Shown: positions 27,875 to 37,415, counted from the stretch's first letter. The stretch is 64,000 bases of DNA from Pseudomonas paracarnis (GCF_904063055.1 NZ_CAJFCN010000006.1:248001-312000), one strand, 5' to 3'. Notes: generated from the sequence alone by a model not told the origin. A program made the numbers and translations.

Positions 27875-28909
27875 TCAATCCTGCGCGACGCGCACCACCA
27901 ACTTGCCGAAGTTGCGCCCTTCGAGCAGGCCGATAAAGGCTTCGGGCGCCTGCTCCAGGCCATCGACCACGTCCTCGCGGAACTTGATCTTGCCCTCGCG
28001 CACCCAAGGCGCCATAGCGCTGAGGAACTCCGGCTGGCGGTCGCCATAGTCGTCGAACACAATAAAGCCCTGGATACGTACCCGCTTGGTTAGCAAGGTG
28101 CGTTGCAGCGCCGGCAAACGGTCAGGGCCGCTGGGCGCTTCATGGGCGTTATAGCCGGCGATCAACCCGCACAGCGGCACGCGCGCCTTGGGGTTGAGCA
28201 AAGGCAGCACAGCATCGAAGACTTTACCGCCGACGTTTTCAAAGTAGATGTCCACGCCTTTGAAGCAGGCCAGGGCCAGTTCATGGGCAAAGTCTTCGCT
28301 CTTGTGGTCGATACAGGCGTCAAAGCCCAACTCATCCACCACATAGCGGCATTTGTCCGCGCCACCGGCAATGCCCACCACGCGCAAGCCCTTGAGCTTG
28401 GCCACCTGGCCCACCACCGACCCCACCGCGCCCGACGCAGCCGCCACCACCAGGGTTTCCCCGGCCTTGGGCTGGCCGATATCCATCAAGCCCATATAGG
28501 CCGTCATGCCCGGCATACCCAGTACGCCCAAGGCCATCGACGGACTCGGCAGACCCTTGGGCAGTGGGATCAGGTTATGGCCTTCGCAAATGCAGTGGCT
28601 TTGCCAGCCAGTGGCGCCGACCACCAGGTCGCCCACTTCGAATTTCGGGTTACGCGATTGCTCGACACGGCTGACAGCCCCACCGGTCATCACTTCACCG
28701 ATTTCCACGGGTGCGGCGTAGGACGGCGCGTCACTCATGCGTCCACGCATGTAGGGGTCCAAAGACAGGTACAGGGTCTTGAGCAGCACCTGGCCGTCTG
28801 CCAGGTCCGGCAGGCTGACACGTTCCAGGCGAAAGTTTTCCGGCGTGGGTGCGCCTTGAGGGCGTGAGACCAGAACGATGCGTTGGTTGAGCGTCATTTC
28901 TTGAGGCAT
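27875..28909 (-). CDS. NADP-dependent medium-chain oxidoreductase (CurA/PTGR-like)
   Basis: Zinc-independent medium-chain dehydrogenase/reductase, 344 aa, of the CurA / leukotriene B4 dehydrogenase type, which reduces alpha,beta-unsaturated ketones with NADPH. Visible: the Rossmann motif VVAAASGAVGSVVGQVAKLKG, the substrate-side YLSLDPYMRGRM near residue 60 and a C-terminal EDVVDGLEQAPEAFIGLL. Start ATG 28909 (MPQEMTLNQRIVLV) has AAGGAG upstream. It sits between ybaB and recR, with a terminator separating it from ybaB. Confidence 0.9.
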   Translation of the reverse strand: MPQEMTLNQRIVLVSRPQGAPTPENFRLERVSLPDLADGQVLLKTLYLSLDPYMRGRMSDAPSYAAPVEIGEVMTGGAVSRVEQSRNPKFEVGDLVVGATGWQSHCICEGHNLIPLPKGLPSPSMALGVLGMPGMTAYMGLMDIGQPKAGETLVVAAASGAVGSVVGQVAKLKGLRVVGIAGGADKCRYVVDELGFDACIDHKSEDFAHELALACFKGVDIYFENVGGKVFDAVLPLLNPKARVPLCGLIAGYNAHEAPSGPDRLPALQRTLLTKRVRIQGFIVFDDYGDRQPEFLSAMAPWVREGKIKFREDVVDGLEQAPEAFIGLLEGRNFGKLVVRVAQD

Positions 28910-29001
28910 CAGCGGGGCTCCTTTATCGGTGAGTGGTTTCAACGGTATAGGGTGCAGACCATCGGTGAAGGCTTGGGGTTCGATGTTTCGACCGGCGAAA
29001 A

Positions 29002-29028
29002 AAATGCCAGGCACGATGCCTGGCATTT
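29002..29028 (-). terminator. Rho-independent terminator of the dnaX-ybaB transcript
   Basis: Perfect 12-bp stem AAATGCCAGGCA / TGCCTGGCATTT with a 3-nt loop. On the minus strand it is followed by a T-rich run. It lies 20 bases after the ybaB stop. Confidence 0.85.
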
Positions 29029-29048
29029 GAGTCTAGCTAAAGCGTGTA

Positions 29049-29387
29049 TCAGAACGGCAGTTTCATGCCCGGTGGCAGTTGCATGCCAGCGGTCACGCCG
29101 GACATTTTGTCCTGGCTGTTGGCTTCGATCTTGCGCACAGCGTCGTTGACGGCTGCGGCGAACAGCGCTTCGAGCATTTCCAGGTCATCTTCACCCACGC
29201 CCGGCAATACGCTTGGGTCGATGCTGACACGCTTGATGTCGTGACGACCGGTCATCACCACGCTGACCATATCGCCACCGGCTTTACCGGTGACTTCGGC
29301 GTTGGCCAGCTCTTCCTGCATCTTGGCCATTTTTTCCTGCATCTGCTGCGCCTGCTTCATCAGGCCGGCCATGCCACCTTTCATCAT
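29049..29387 (-). CDS. ybaB: YbaB/EbfC-family nucleoid-associated protein
   Basis: Small DNA-binding protein, 112 aa, encoded after dnaX in most gammaproteobacteria. [20 protein letters not shown] at the N-terminus and the central [10 protein letters not shown] are family marks. The start is one of two adjacent ATGs after GAGGTGA. It is 43 bases after dnaX and probably cotranscribed with it. Confidence 0.95.
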   Translation of the reverse strand: MMKGGMAGLMKQAQQMQEKMAKMQEELANAEVTGKAGGDMVSVVMTGRHDIKRVSIDPSVLPGVGEDDLEMLEALFAAAVNDAVRKIEANSQDKMSGVTAGMQLPPGMKLPF

Positions 29388-29430
29388 GGGAATCACCTCA
29401 AAAGTACGTGGATCAATGAATAGCCCGGTG

Positions 29431-31512
29431 TCATGACGCTTGGGGCACCGGGGCTTCGACAGGTTCAATAGTATCGTGGCGGACGACCGCACCGAACTGT
29501 TGCATCATTTGTTGGATAAGCGGATCTGCGTGGATCGAATCCTCAGCCTCGCGCTGGCGGTTAAGGCGCCGACGGGTCGCGGCCTGGGCCGGCGTTTCCT
29601 GCTCGGGCTTGATCAGCTCGATGGCAATGGTCAGCGTGCGCCCATGGTACTGGTTGAGCGCATCGTTGAGCCGGCGCTGCTGGGTGGCGTTGAACAAGGC
29701 GCTATGGGCCGGGTCCAGGTGCAGCAGCCAGTGGTCGCCTTCGATGGAAATCAGGGTGCAGTTGGCGGCGATACTGCCGGTCATGCCGGAGATCGGCAAT
29801 TTCGGAAACAATTCCAGCCACTGGAGGGCCAGACCGGTAGCCGGGGCCGCGGCAGGTTCTGCCTCGGGCTCGGGCGCCGGTTCCGCGGTGTGCTCGCTGG
29901 CCAGTTCGTCCAGGTAGCTGTAGGCCGAATCCATGTCCGGCTCGATGTAGTCTTCGTCCAGCGGCGGTTCGTCATCCAGGTCAATGCCCGGCGTGGCCGC
30001 GTCGACCTGGGCGACCGTCGGTTCAGGAACGGGCGCCGATACCCACTCAGGGGCATCCGGCACCACGCTGTCCGGAGTCGGCGTAGGCATCGGCGTCAGC
30101 TCGGGTTGCTCGCCGGTGGTTTCCAGCACGGGCTCCACGGCGGGCTGTTGCTCGGGCTCTACTTGCGCTTCGACCGGGTCATTCCAGGGCAAGTCGACCA
30201 CGGGTTCGGGCTCGGGCTCAATGACCGGCTCGGGCTCGACCACCGGTGCGACGGCAACCGGCGCAGGTTCAGGCTCAGGTGCCGGCGCAACCGGCTCAGG
30301 CACAGCAACCGCAGGCGCTGCAACTACTGGCGCGACAACGGCCGCCCCAGCCACGGGTTTGGCGGAATCAACTGTGGCCTGGCTGATCCCCACTGGCTTT
30401 AGCGGCTGTCTCGGTGCGTCTGCCGAATCTGCCGGCCGGAACGCCAGCATGCGCAGCAGCACCATTTCAAAGCCACCCCGCGGGTCGGGTGCCAGGGGCA
30501 AGTCGCGGCGACCGATCAGGCCCATCTGGTAGTAGAACTGCACGTCTTCGGCCGGCAAGGCCTGGGCCAGGGCCAATACGCGATCACGGTCGCCATGACC
30601 GTTGTCCACGCCTTCCGGCAGGGCCTGGGCGATGGCGACGCGGTGCAATACGTTGAGGATTTCCGAAAGCACGCCATTCCAATCCGGGCCTTGCTCCGAC
30701 AGGTGGCGCACCGCTTCGAGCAACGCCTTGGCGTCACCCTCGATCAGCGCGTGCAGCACGTCGAACACCTGGCCGTGGTCCAGGGTACCGAGCATGGCGC
30801 GCACGTCGGCGGCCATGACCTTGCCTTCACCAAACGCGATGGCCTGGTCGGTGAGGCTCATGGCATCGCGCATCGAACCATCGGCGGCACGGCCCAGCAA
30901 CCACAGCGCGTCGTCTTCGAACGGTACGTTCTCGACGCCCAGCACGTGGGTCAAATGCTCGACCACACGCTCGGGGGTCATGTTTTTCAGGGAGAACTGC
31001 AGGCACCGCGACAAAATCGTTGCCGGAAGTTTCTGCGGGTCGGTGGTGGCCAGGATGAATTTGACGTAGGGCGGCGGCTCTTCCAGGGTTTTCAACAAGG
31101 CGTTGAAGGAGTGGCTGGACAGCATGTGCACTTCGTCGATCAGGTAGACCTTGAAGCGGCCACGGCTCGGCGCGTACTGCACGTTGTCCAGCAGTTCGCG
31201 GGTGTCTTCGACCTTGGTACGACTCGCGGCGTCGATCTCGATCAGGTCGACGAAACGCCCTTCGTCGATCTCACGGCACACCGAACAGGTGCCACAAGGC
31301 GTCGAGGTAATACCGGTTTCACAATTCAGGCATTTGGCGATGATGCGCGCAATCGTGGTCTTGCCCACCCCGCGCGTACCGGTGAACAGGTAGGCGTGGT
31401 GCAGCCGTTGGCTGTCCAAGGCATTGATCAGAGCCTTGAGCACATGGGTCTGGCCGACCATTTCGCGGAACGAGCGCGGGCGCCATTTACGTGCAAGAAC
31501 CTGATAACTCAT
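29431..31512 (-). CDS. dnaX: DNA polymerase III subunit gamma/tau
   Basis: Clamp-loader ATPase and replisome organiser, 693 aa. N-terminal AAA+ domain: Walker [13 protein letters not shown], zinc-binding cysteines in CLNCETG...CGTCSVC, Walker B DEVHML, and sensor [11 protein letters not shown] long proline/glutamate/valine-rich linker (about residues 390-520) joins it to the C-terminal tau domain ([20 protein letters not shown]). Start ATG 31512 ([15 protein letters not shown]) is fixed by family alignment; the open frame upstream is not coding. I saw no obvious A-AAA-AAG slippery site for a short gamma form. Confidence 0.96.
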   Translation of the reverse strand: MSYQVLARKWRPRSFREMVGQTHVLKALINALDSQRLHHAYLFTGTRGVGKTTIARIIAKCLNCETGITSTPCGTCSVCREIDEGRFVDLIEIDAASRTKVEDTRELLDNVQYAPSRGRFKVYLIDEVHMLSSHSFNALLKTLEEPPPYVKFILATTDPQKLPATILSRCLQFSLKNMTPERVVEHLTHVLGVENVPFEDDALWLLGRAADGSMRDAMSLTDQAIAFGEGKVMAADVRAMLGTLDHGQVFDVLHALIEGDAKALLEAVRHLSEQGPDWNGVLSEILNVLHRVAIAQALPEGVDNGHGDRDRVLALAQALPAEDVQFYYQMGLIGRRDLPLAPDPRGGFEMVLLRMLAFRPADSADAPRQPLKPVGISQATVDSAKPVAGAAVVAPVVAAPAVAVPEPVAPAPEPEPAPVAVAPVVEPEPVIEPEPEPVVDLPWNDPVEAQVEPEQQPAVEPVLETTGEQPELTPMPTPTPDSVVPDAPEWVSAPVPEPTVAQVDAATPGIDLDDEPPLDEDYIEPDMDSAYSYLDELASEHTAEPAPEPEAEPAAAPATGLALQWLELFPKLPISGMTGSIAANCTLISIEGDHWLLHLDPAHSALFNATQQRRLNDALNQYHGRTLTIAIELIKPEQETPAQAATRRRLNRQREAEDSIHADPLIQQMMQQFGAVVRHDTIEPVEAPVPQAS

Positions 31513-31589
31513 CGAAAACCGTCGCAACTGGGAAGCAGAAGCCGGTAATGCTAGCGGAGCAAGGGGGAAATTGCATCCGGCACGCTCGT

Positions 31590-32531
31590 CTAATCTGACG
31601 AAGCTTGTTCGATTGGCCTCCCAGAGGGCACCTGAGGACGTTTTGCTGGCACCTTGGAGCGCCAACGCCCTTCCAGACTGATAGCGGCGACGCTGGCCAG
31701 CACGACCACTGCGCCCAGCATCACCTGCAGGGTGACGTGTTCGCCAAGCAGCGTGGCGGCCATCAGCATGGCAACCGGTGGAATCAGGTACATCGCCACC
31801 GACGCACGACTGACCTCGACGTGCTTCAACACGTAACCCCAGGCCAGATAGGCCAAGGCACTGGGAAAAATACCCAGCACCAGCACGGCGAGATTCTCCC
31901 CCATCGGTGCCTGCACGATGGCGGCGGGCAGTCCCGGCAGGTTCACGCACAGCATCAGCGTGCCGGACCACACCATGTAGCACGCCATCGTCAACGGGCT
32001 GTAGCGATGGGCGTAATGTCGCTGGATGGCGAAGTACACACTCCATGAGCAGGCCGCCAACAAGATCAGCAAACCCCGTGGGTTGAGATCGCCCATGCCC
32101 TGGTCGCCCCAGATCACCACCAGTACGCCAGCCAACCCCAACAGTACGCAACCCCAGCGCCAGGCGCTGACCTGCTCTTTCAGGCAGAAAAACGCGATCA
32201 ACACACTGAACAACGGCGCCGACTGTGCCAACACACTCGACGCTGCCGCCGTCACCCATTGCTGCCCATGATTGAGACTGGTGTGGTGCAGGAACACCCC
32301 GAAAAAGCCCAGCACGAACAACCACGGCAGGTCGCGCAATGGTGGCCGTCCAATTCCCACCCCCCAGGCCACGCAGCCCATGAATACCGACGCGATCAAA
32401 AACCGCAGCAGCGCCAATTGGCCGGGGCTATAACTGTGCAACCCCATGTGTACGCCGATGGGCGAATACGCCCAGCAGAGGATGACGCTGGCAATGACTA
32501 GCGTAAGCTTCAGAGGTGACGGAGTATTCAT
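31590..32531 (-). CDS. EamA/DMT-family membrane transporter
   Basis: Third EamA carrier in the window, 313 aa, with ten predicted helices (LTLVIASVILCWAYSPIGVH first). Substrate unknown. Start ATG 32531 (MNTPSPLKLTLV); another ATG nine bases upstream is possible. It is divergent from a LysR regulator with 98 bases between starts, the common arrangement for a regulator and its exporter target. Confidence 0.85.
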   Translation of the reverse strand: MNTPSPLKLTLVIASVILCWAYSPIGVHMGLHSYSPGQLALLRFLIASVFMGCVAWGVGIGRPPLRDLPWLFVLGFFGVFLHHTSLNHGQQWVTAAASSVLAQSAPLFSVLIAFFCLKEQVSAWRWGCVLLGLAGVLVVIWGDQGMGDLNPRGLLILLAACSWSVYFAIQRHYAHRYSPLTMACYMVWSGTLMLCVNLPGLPAAIVQAPMGENLAVLVLGIFPSALAYLAWGYVLKHVEVSRASVAMYLIPPVAMLMAATLLGEHVTLQVMLGAVVVLASVAAISLEGRWRSKVPAKRPQVPSGRPIEQASSD

Positions 32532-32629
32532 CGACAGCATCCACGCAAAAGGAATGCTGCCAGTCTTGGCCCAGGCCAGGCATAGGACAATTAAGCGTTT
32601 CTGACTTCTGAAATCATTGGAACTGAGCA

Positions 32630-33493
32630 ATGGAACTGGCCCAACTGAAAATGGTGCGAGCCGTGGCGCAAACCGGCAGCGTGGCCCAGGCAGCACTGCA
32701 ATTGCACTGTGTGCCGTCCAACATCACCACGCGCATCAAGCAGCTGGAAAGCGAGTTGGGCACGCCGCTGTTTATCCGTGCTGGCCGAGGGCTGGCGATC
32801 AGCGCTGCGGGAGAAATCTTCCTGGATTACTGCGAACGTATCCTGGCCTTGGTGGATGAATCCAAACGCGCGGTGGATGCCAGCGCCATTCCCCGTGGCA
32901 CCTTGCGCATCGGTGCGGTGGAATCCAGTGCCAGCGGGCGCTTGCCGCCGCTGCTGGCGGAATACCACCGGCGTTATCCCAATGTCAGCCTGGAACTGGT
33001 CACCGGTGCCTGGGCGCAACTGCTGGACGACCTGCAGCACCACCGCCTGGACGTGGCGCTGGTGGCCGCCGGCGGCAAACGCACGAAGCTGGAACAGAGC
33101 GTGGTCTACAGCGAACGCCTGGTGCTGATCGCCAGCGCGTGCAGCGCGCCTATCAATAGCGCCGAAGACTTGGCCGGCCGTACATTGCTGGTATGGCCGC
33201 CGGGCTGCCCTTATCGCGCCGCCCTGGAAAACTGGCTCAAGCCCCATAACGTCAAGCCAGCGATTGCCAGCTATGCAAGCTGGGGCACGATCATCGGTTG
33301 CGTCAGCGCGGGGATTGGCGTGGCGTTGGCACCCGAGGGGATCCTGGCGCGCTATGAACAGGCCAATCAGTTGGCGTCTTATCGCTTTGAAGCGCTGACG
33401 CCCGTGGACAACCTGTTGTTCTGGCATACGGACACCCAGCGGCACCTGGCGCGAGATGCGTTCGCCGGGCTACTGCGCGAGACCTTTGGCTGA
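32630..33493 (+). CDS. LysR-family transcriptional regulator
   Basis: LysR-type regulator, 287 aa. The winged helix-turn-helix is at residues 1-60 (VRAVAQTGSVAQAALQLHCV then SNITTRIKQLESELGTPLF), followed by a two-lobed effector domain. By position it probably controls the divergent EamA transporter. The inducer cannot be inferred. Confidence 0.9.
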   Translation: MELAQLKMVRAVAQTGSVAQAALQLHCVPSNITTRIKQLESELGTPLFIRAGRGLAISAAGEIFLDYCERILALVDESKRAVDASAIPRGTLRIGAVESSASGRLPPLLAEYHRRYPNVSLELVTGAWAQLLDDLQHHRLDVALVAAGGKRTKLEQSVVYSERLVLIASACSAPINSAEDLAGRTLLVWPPGCPYRAALENWLKPHNVKPAIASYASWGTIIGCVSAGIGVALAPEGILARYEQANQLASYRFEALTPVDNLLFWHTDTQRHLARDAFAGLLRETFG

Positions 33494-33511
33494 CTTGCTC
33501 GCTCCTACAAT

Positions 33512-34102
33512 TTAGGGCTTCGGGGCAGCCAACCGTGCGTACTGGCCCTGGCTGATCCAGCCCGTGAAGGAGCGGTCGTCAGCGTTGATGAATTCCACCT
33601 GCGCCCAACCGTCCTTGAACGCCAGTACGCCCACCACGTCATGCTTGACGATGTAGGGCCGCTTTGCCGCTTTGGCGCCCGGCGTTTTAAGCAGGTAAGC
33701 CTTGTCGGCAGACACCGTCACCAAGCCGATCCATTGTTTGCTGGCGGTCTGGCTCAGCTCCAGGCCCGTGGCGATTTCCGGCATCAGCACATTGATGCAG
33801 CCAGGGTGTTGGCGGCCCTGCGCCACGGTCAGGGTCACCCCGTCGGGCGCCGCGGCTACACTGCCTGGGTAGGCAGCGTCCCGCCAGGTGGTGAGCGCTT
33901 CGGGCTTGCCTTGCAGGTAGAACGTGCAACCACGGGCCACACCCTCGCCCATCGATTCCTGATAGAACCCCTCGACCTGATGCCCAGGCGTCACCGCCAG
34001 CATCAGCCCTTCATATTTACCTGAATGCAACGCCGCCGAGCCGGCCAACGCGGGCGCCACGGCGCACCACGACAACACTCCCATCGCCAGATAACGAATC
34101 AT
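33512..34102 (-). CDS. Secreted/periplasmic protein with SH3-like C-terminus; candidate immunity partner of the muramidase
   Basis: Protein of 196 aa with a clear signal peptide (MIRYLAMGVLSWCAVAPALA, cleavage near Ala20-Gly21), so probably periplasmic. No lipobox is seen. Residues about 145-180 (YIVKHDVVGVLAFKDGWAQV) resemble a bacterial SH3 domain. Its ATG is one base after the stop of the muramidase gene (TAAGATG), which predicts translational coupling. Location, size and coupling fit an immunity protein against a periplasmic lysozyme-like toxin. That is inference; it could instead be an accessory wall-binding protein. Confidence 0.65.
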   Translation of the reverse strand: MIRYLAMGVLSWCAVAPALAGSAALHSGKYEGLMLAVTPGHQVEGFYQESMGEGVARGCTFYLQGKPEALTTWRDAAYPGSVAAAPDGVTLTVAQGRQHPGCINVLMPEIATGLELSQTASKQWIGLVTVSADKAYLLKTPGAKAAKRPYIVKHDVVGVLAFKDGWAQVEFINADDRSFTGWISQGQYARLAAPKP

Positions 34103-34103
34103 C

Positions 34104-35150
34104 TTATTTCTTCCCTTCAAAGGCTTCGTAGGCTTGTTTCATCAGGACGTCATAGTTGCCGTAATCGTCGCCATTATAGTTTCGGGCCATGGCGGTAAAA
34201 TCCTTGTTTTTCATCGCGCTCAACAACGCCGAGTTGTGGCTGCAAAGGCTGAGATAGGCCTTGAGTTGATTACCGGCATTGACCTTCAATGACGCCACGA
34301 ACTCAAACACCGTCTTGAACCCGCACGCCGCGAAATTGAACCCCATGATTTGAAACATGCCCCAGGAGGCCGACATCAAGGCCGCTTCCTGGTCCAGCGC
34401 AAAGGCAGTGGCCATGGTCTCCCAGGCCTTGACCTGATCCTTGTTGTTCGTCTGCCATTGCGGGCCGGCTTTTTTCTTGTAGACATACGACAGCAGCGGC
34501 TGCGACTGGTCGTAGATGTGCTTGGTGTACTTGCGAAAGTGGTGCCCTTCAAAGGCGATGATCGGCAACTTGGCAGGCCCGAACCCCACCTTCCCGCCCG
34601 ACTCCACCGTGGCGAACGCCTTGACCACATTCACCGAAATACCGTTGCCCAATTGCTTGGCGGCGTTCTGGAAATCCGTATCGCTCAAGGTCGTCCCGCC
34701 ATCGCAGGTGGACTGCATCATCAACTGCCGGTTACGCCGCTCGGCCTCGATCACCGCACGCACGCGGTCCAGGTACACATTGACCGTGGCCTGTACCGCA
34801 TCGATGTTGTTATTGCCGAAAATGTTTAGAAACGTCGGAATGCGCGTGTTAGGAAAAGCCCGCACCGGCACCTTCAACGCCTCTTCGATCAGACTGTTGA
34901 ACGTTCGCCCGGTGGGGTCGATCACGCCATCGGGATGGGCGTACTTGAGATGGCGAAACTGATACTGGCTGATGCACTGCACCAACTGGCCGTCGCACTT
35001 GCCGTTTTCCAGCAAGGCAAACCCCATCTTGGGAATGATCAAATTGAATAGATACTGGATGCACTGAACATCGGCGGGCAAGTTGCGGGCTTTGCCGGGC
35101 GTCCCTACCGAAGCACTGATAAGACGAGGCAACCCTTGCAGGCTTTTCAT
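34104..35150 (-). CDS. N-acetylmuramidase-domain protein with N-terminal peptidoglycan-binding domain; candidate antibacterial effector
   Basis: Protein of 348 aa without a signal peptide. Residues about 25-90 look like a peptidoglycan-binding domain (DVQCIQYLFN...KCDGQLVQCISQYQ...DGVIDPTGRTFNSL). The C-terminal half matches the N-acetylmuramidase family (Pfam Muramidase, formerly DUF3380): FATVESGG with candidate catalytic Glu183, FEGHHFRKYT, SASWGMFQIMGFNF and MARNYNGDDY. Start ATG 35150 (MKSLQGLPRLIS) has AAGGA upstream. Lack of a signal peptide plus a coupled secreted partner suggests delivery to rival cells, for example by a type VI system. No phage, holin, vgrG, hcp or PAAR gene lies nearby. 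The alternative is an isolated endolysin remnant. Confidence 0.75.
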   Translation of the reverse strand: MKSLQGLPRLISASVGTPGKARNLPADVQCIQYLFNLIIPKMGFALLENGKCDGQLVQCISQYQFRHLKYAHPDGVIDPTGRTFNSLIEEALKVPVRAFPNTRIPTFLNIFGNNNIDAVQATVNVYLDRVRAVIEAERRNRQLMMQSTCDGGTTLSDTDFQNAAKQLGNGISVNVVKAFATVESGGKVGFGPAKLPIIAFEGHHFRKYTKHIYDQSQPLLSYVYKKKAGPQWQTNNKDQVKAWETMATAFALDQEAALMSASWGMFQIMGFNFAACGFKTVFEFVASLKVNAGNQLKAYLSLCSHNSALLSAMKNKDFTAMARNYNGDDYGNYDVLMKQAYEAFEGKK

Positions 35151-35308
35151 GACAGACATCCTTGTGAGTGAAAGAAGCGATAGCACTTCAATATCAAATC
35201 CATGCCCTTGTCATACTCTGAAACAAGTGGCCGGCGCAAGCTAACAAGGCGGTCTGCGGGTTGTCCAGAGGGCTTTATGAAAGTTGTGAAACAGCCGGAT
35301 TAAATCCG

Positions 35309-37270
35309 TCAGTAACCGAGGGATTCACGGGTCTTTTGATACTTGTGGTAGTCGAGCCACTCGACCACATCGTAGGGCAGGTACAACTGCACCCTGGCCC
35401 GTGAAATCGCGATATACACCGCACAGAGTCTTTGATCGAACGCGTAGGCGTCCTGGAACTTCACGTTGGTCAACAGTTCCGGCGTAAGCAATACCCGGTC
35501 GAACTCCATGCCGCCCGCATCCTGCGCCAGCATCAACAGGACGCGCTCGTCCGGATGGCCGATCAACCTGTTCAAACGCGTGACATCCGCCACGTTAAAG
35601 CCTTTTTCCAGTTCGGCCTCGACCCACAGAAACGCCTCATCGAACTGGCAGGCTTCGCGCACCTGCTGCCAATCGGCCATGTCACTGAAAAACGCATGGG
35701 GGCCGAGGTCATTGAACTCATTGCTATAGAAATCGGGTTTGAACAACGCGATGACCGTGTCCATGAAATGCTTGAGCGACTGCTGGGCCTCTTTGCTCGC
35801 CAGGCCGAACGCACAACGGGCGTGGCTCAGTTGGATCGCCCACTGCATGGTGTCCCAATGGGAAGCGGTCAACACCACGCAACCTTGCGGGGGTACAAAA
35901 CCCTGCGGATAAAACTCAATGCCGACATCGGCATCGCGTGCGCCCTCGAAAAGCGATTTGCTTTTTTCCGAGTGCAAGCTGATCAACGGGTTGACCAGGC
36001 GCTCGACATTGCGCCCGGAACGCACGGAGTAGCACACGTCGGTATGGCGAACCTCACGGGCGCGTTTGACCACGCCGCCACTGGCCTGCTGATACTCATC
36101 CCCCAAAGTGATCAGCACCTGGCGGCCGCGCTCGATGATTTGCAGCAACGGCGCGGGGATGTCCTGGCTCTCATCGATGAGCACGTGGGTATAGCGCTCG
36201 GGGACGACGCAGCCTGCAAGGCTGGCGCGCTTGATCATCAACAAGGCTTCAAACCCGGTATGCCGGCCCCAGGCCGGGTTCGCCTCAAGGTAGCCCCACA
36301 ACCGGCTGGCATATTCGAGCAGCACCCTGGCATCGACGCCGGCGAGCGGTTGCTTGAAATGCGGCAAATGCTGGGCCGACAAGCTGTACTCCCAAGAGCG
36401 GCAGTAGGCTTCAAGCACCTTGAGGCACACCTCCACTACCGCTTGCCCTTCCAGGCGACGAAAACCAAAGATATTCAGTTCTTGGGCGAGCGCCTGCTTG
36501 GTCGGCACCCTCACCGGCGCATTCAGCGGCTTTGGCCTGGGGCCATGCAATAGAGCATGGGCGAAGTCCTGAAAGGTATGCCCGGCCTTACGCTCCCGCG
36601 CTCCCACCATGCGAGCACGCAGGGTTTCGAGTTTTGCCGGGGTGCGTGCCAGCAGCAAAGTCTTTTCCGGGCGCAGGTGCTCCAGCAAGGCCACCAGCAG
36701 GTGACTCTTGCCAATGCCTGCGTAGCCTTGCACATGCAGGTCTTCGTTCAGGTTGGCACGGAAGGTTCTGAGCAGCTTGTCCTGCTCGGCGCTCAACCAG
36801 CGCTCGCGATGCCTGGGCGTGATCACCTGCTGGCTGAACGGATCATTGGCCTTGAGATGGCGGACTTTATACTCGACGTCCCATTTGCCACTGGGTAACA
36901 GGTAGTCCTGCGCCTGGACTTCCTCCTCCAGCAGAAAGCGCAGCTTCAGGCTTTTGACCACATTGAGGCCGAAGTACAGCTTCCTCTGATCGAACAGCCG
37001 CTGCGCTTCAGAGAGCAGGGACACACTGGCCGAATGGCGGGCATCGACTGCCCAGTCAATCAGCTTGGCCAACACTTTTTCAGCACCGTTGGCGCTAAGG
37101 TCGCTTTCCGGCACCTGCGCCAGGTTCTGGATCACCAACACCGCCGCCAATTGGGGCTCACTCAGGGCTACAAGCGCATCGAAACCCTCACTGCCCAACA
37201 ACCCCGCACAGGTGTGCTCGGTGATCGGCAAGAAAACAGGGCTGGATAAATTGAAATGTTCCGAGTGCAT
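35309..37270 (-). CDS. Compact superfamily 1 (UvrD/Rep-like) DNA helicase, function unknown
   Basis: Cytoplasmic ATPase of 653 aa. SF1 motifs: Walker A GYAGIGKSH (182-190), Walker B DESQD (366-370), motif III GDEYQQ (390-395), a VCYSVRSGRNVERLV segment (motif IV-like), and motif VI VYIAISRAR (618-626). The first about 150 residues have no recognised domain, and motif VI has Ser-Arg in place of the usual Thr-Arg. It is much shorter than UvrD (about 720 aa) and lacks a clear nuclease domain. Start ATG 37270 (MHSEHFNLSSPV). It stands alone between the muramidase gene and 4.5S RNA; such helicases occur in DNA repair and phage defence, but no partner is visible. Confidence 0.75.
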   Translation of the reverse strand: MHSEHFNLSSPVFLPITEHTCAGLLGSEGFDALVALSEPQLAAVLVIQNLAQVPESDLSANGAEKVLAKLIDWAVDARHSASVSLLSEAQRLFDQRKLYFGLNVVKSLKLRFLLEEEVQAQDYLLPSGKWDVEYKVRHLKANDPFSQQVITPRHRERWLSAEQDKLLRTFRANLNEDLHVQGYAGIGKSHLLVALLEHLRPEKTLLLARTPAKLETLRARMVGARERKAGHTFQDFAHALLHGPRPKPLNAPVRVPTKQALAQELNIFGFRRLEGQAVVEVCLKVLEAYCRSWEYSLSAQHLPHFKQPLAGVDARVLLEYASRLWGYLEANPAWGRHTGFEALLMIKRASLAGCVVPERYTHVLIDESQDIPAPLLQIIERGRQVLITLGDEYQQASGGVVKRAREVRHTDVCYSVRSGRNVERLVNPLISLHSEKSKSLFEGARDADVGIEFYPQGFVPPQGCVVLTASHWDTMQWAIQLSHARCAFGLASKEAQQSLKHFMDTVIALFKPDFYSNEFNDLGPHAFFSDMADWQQVREACQFDEAFLWVEAELEKGFNVADVTRLNRLIGHPDERVLLMLAQDAGGMEFDRVLLTPELLTNVKFQDAYAFDQRLCAVYIAISRARVQLYLPYDVVEWLDYHKYQKTRESLGY

Positions 37271-37415
37271 AGAGCCTCGTAGCCAGGGGAAGAGACGCTT
37301 GGGAGTATGCCACTAGACGGGAAATGACCGTCATGCACTGTGCAGGAAGCATCACAGATGACGGGCTGAAAATAACTTGAGATTTAGAAGGGACTGCAGA
37401 AGGGAGCGTTATGGA

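Noticed and set aside
29984..30532. Gly/Ser/Thr-rich plus-strand open frame that looks like a repetitive surface protein
   Set aside because: It is the complement of the Pro/Glu/Val-rich linker of DnaX tau; the repetition is a by-product of that linker's codons.
29431..31512. Programmed frameshift in dnaX giving a gamma form
   Set aside because: No A-AAA-AAG slippery run with a following stem was seen near the end of the AAA+ region.
34104..35150. Reading the muramidase as an active phage endolysin
   Set aside because: No holin, spanin or other phage gene is adjacent, and the next gene encodes a coupled signal-peptide protein; kept only as an alternative.
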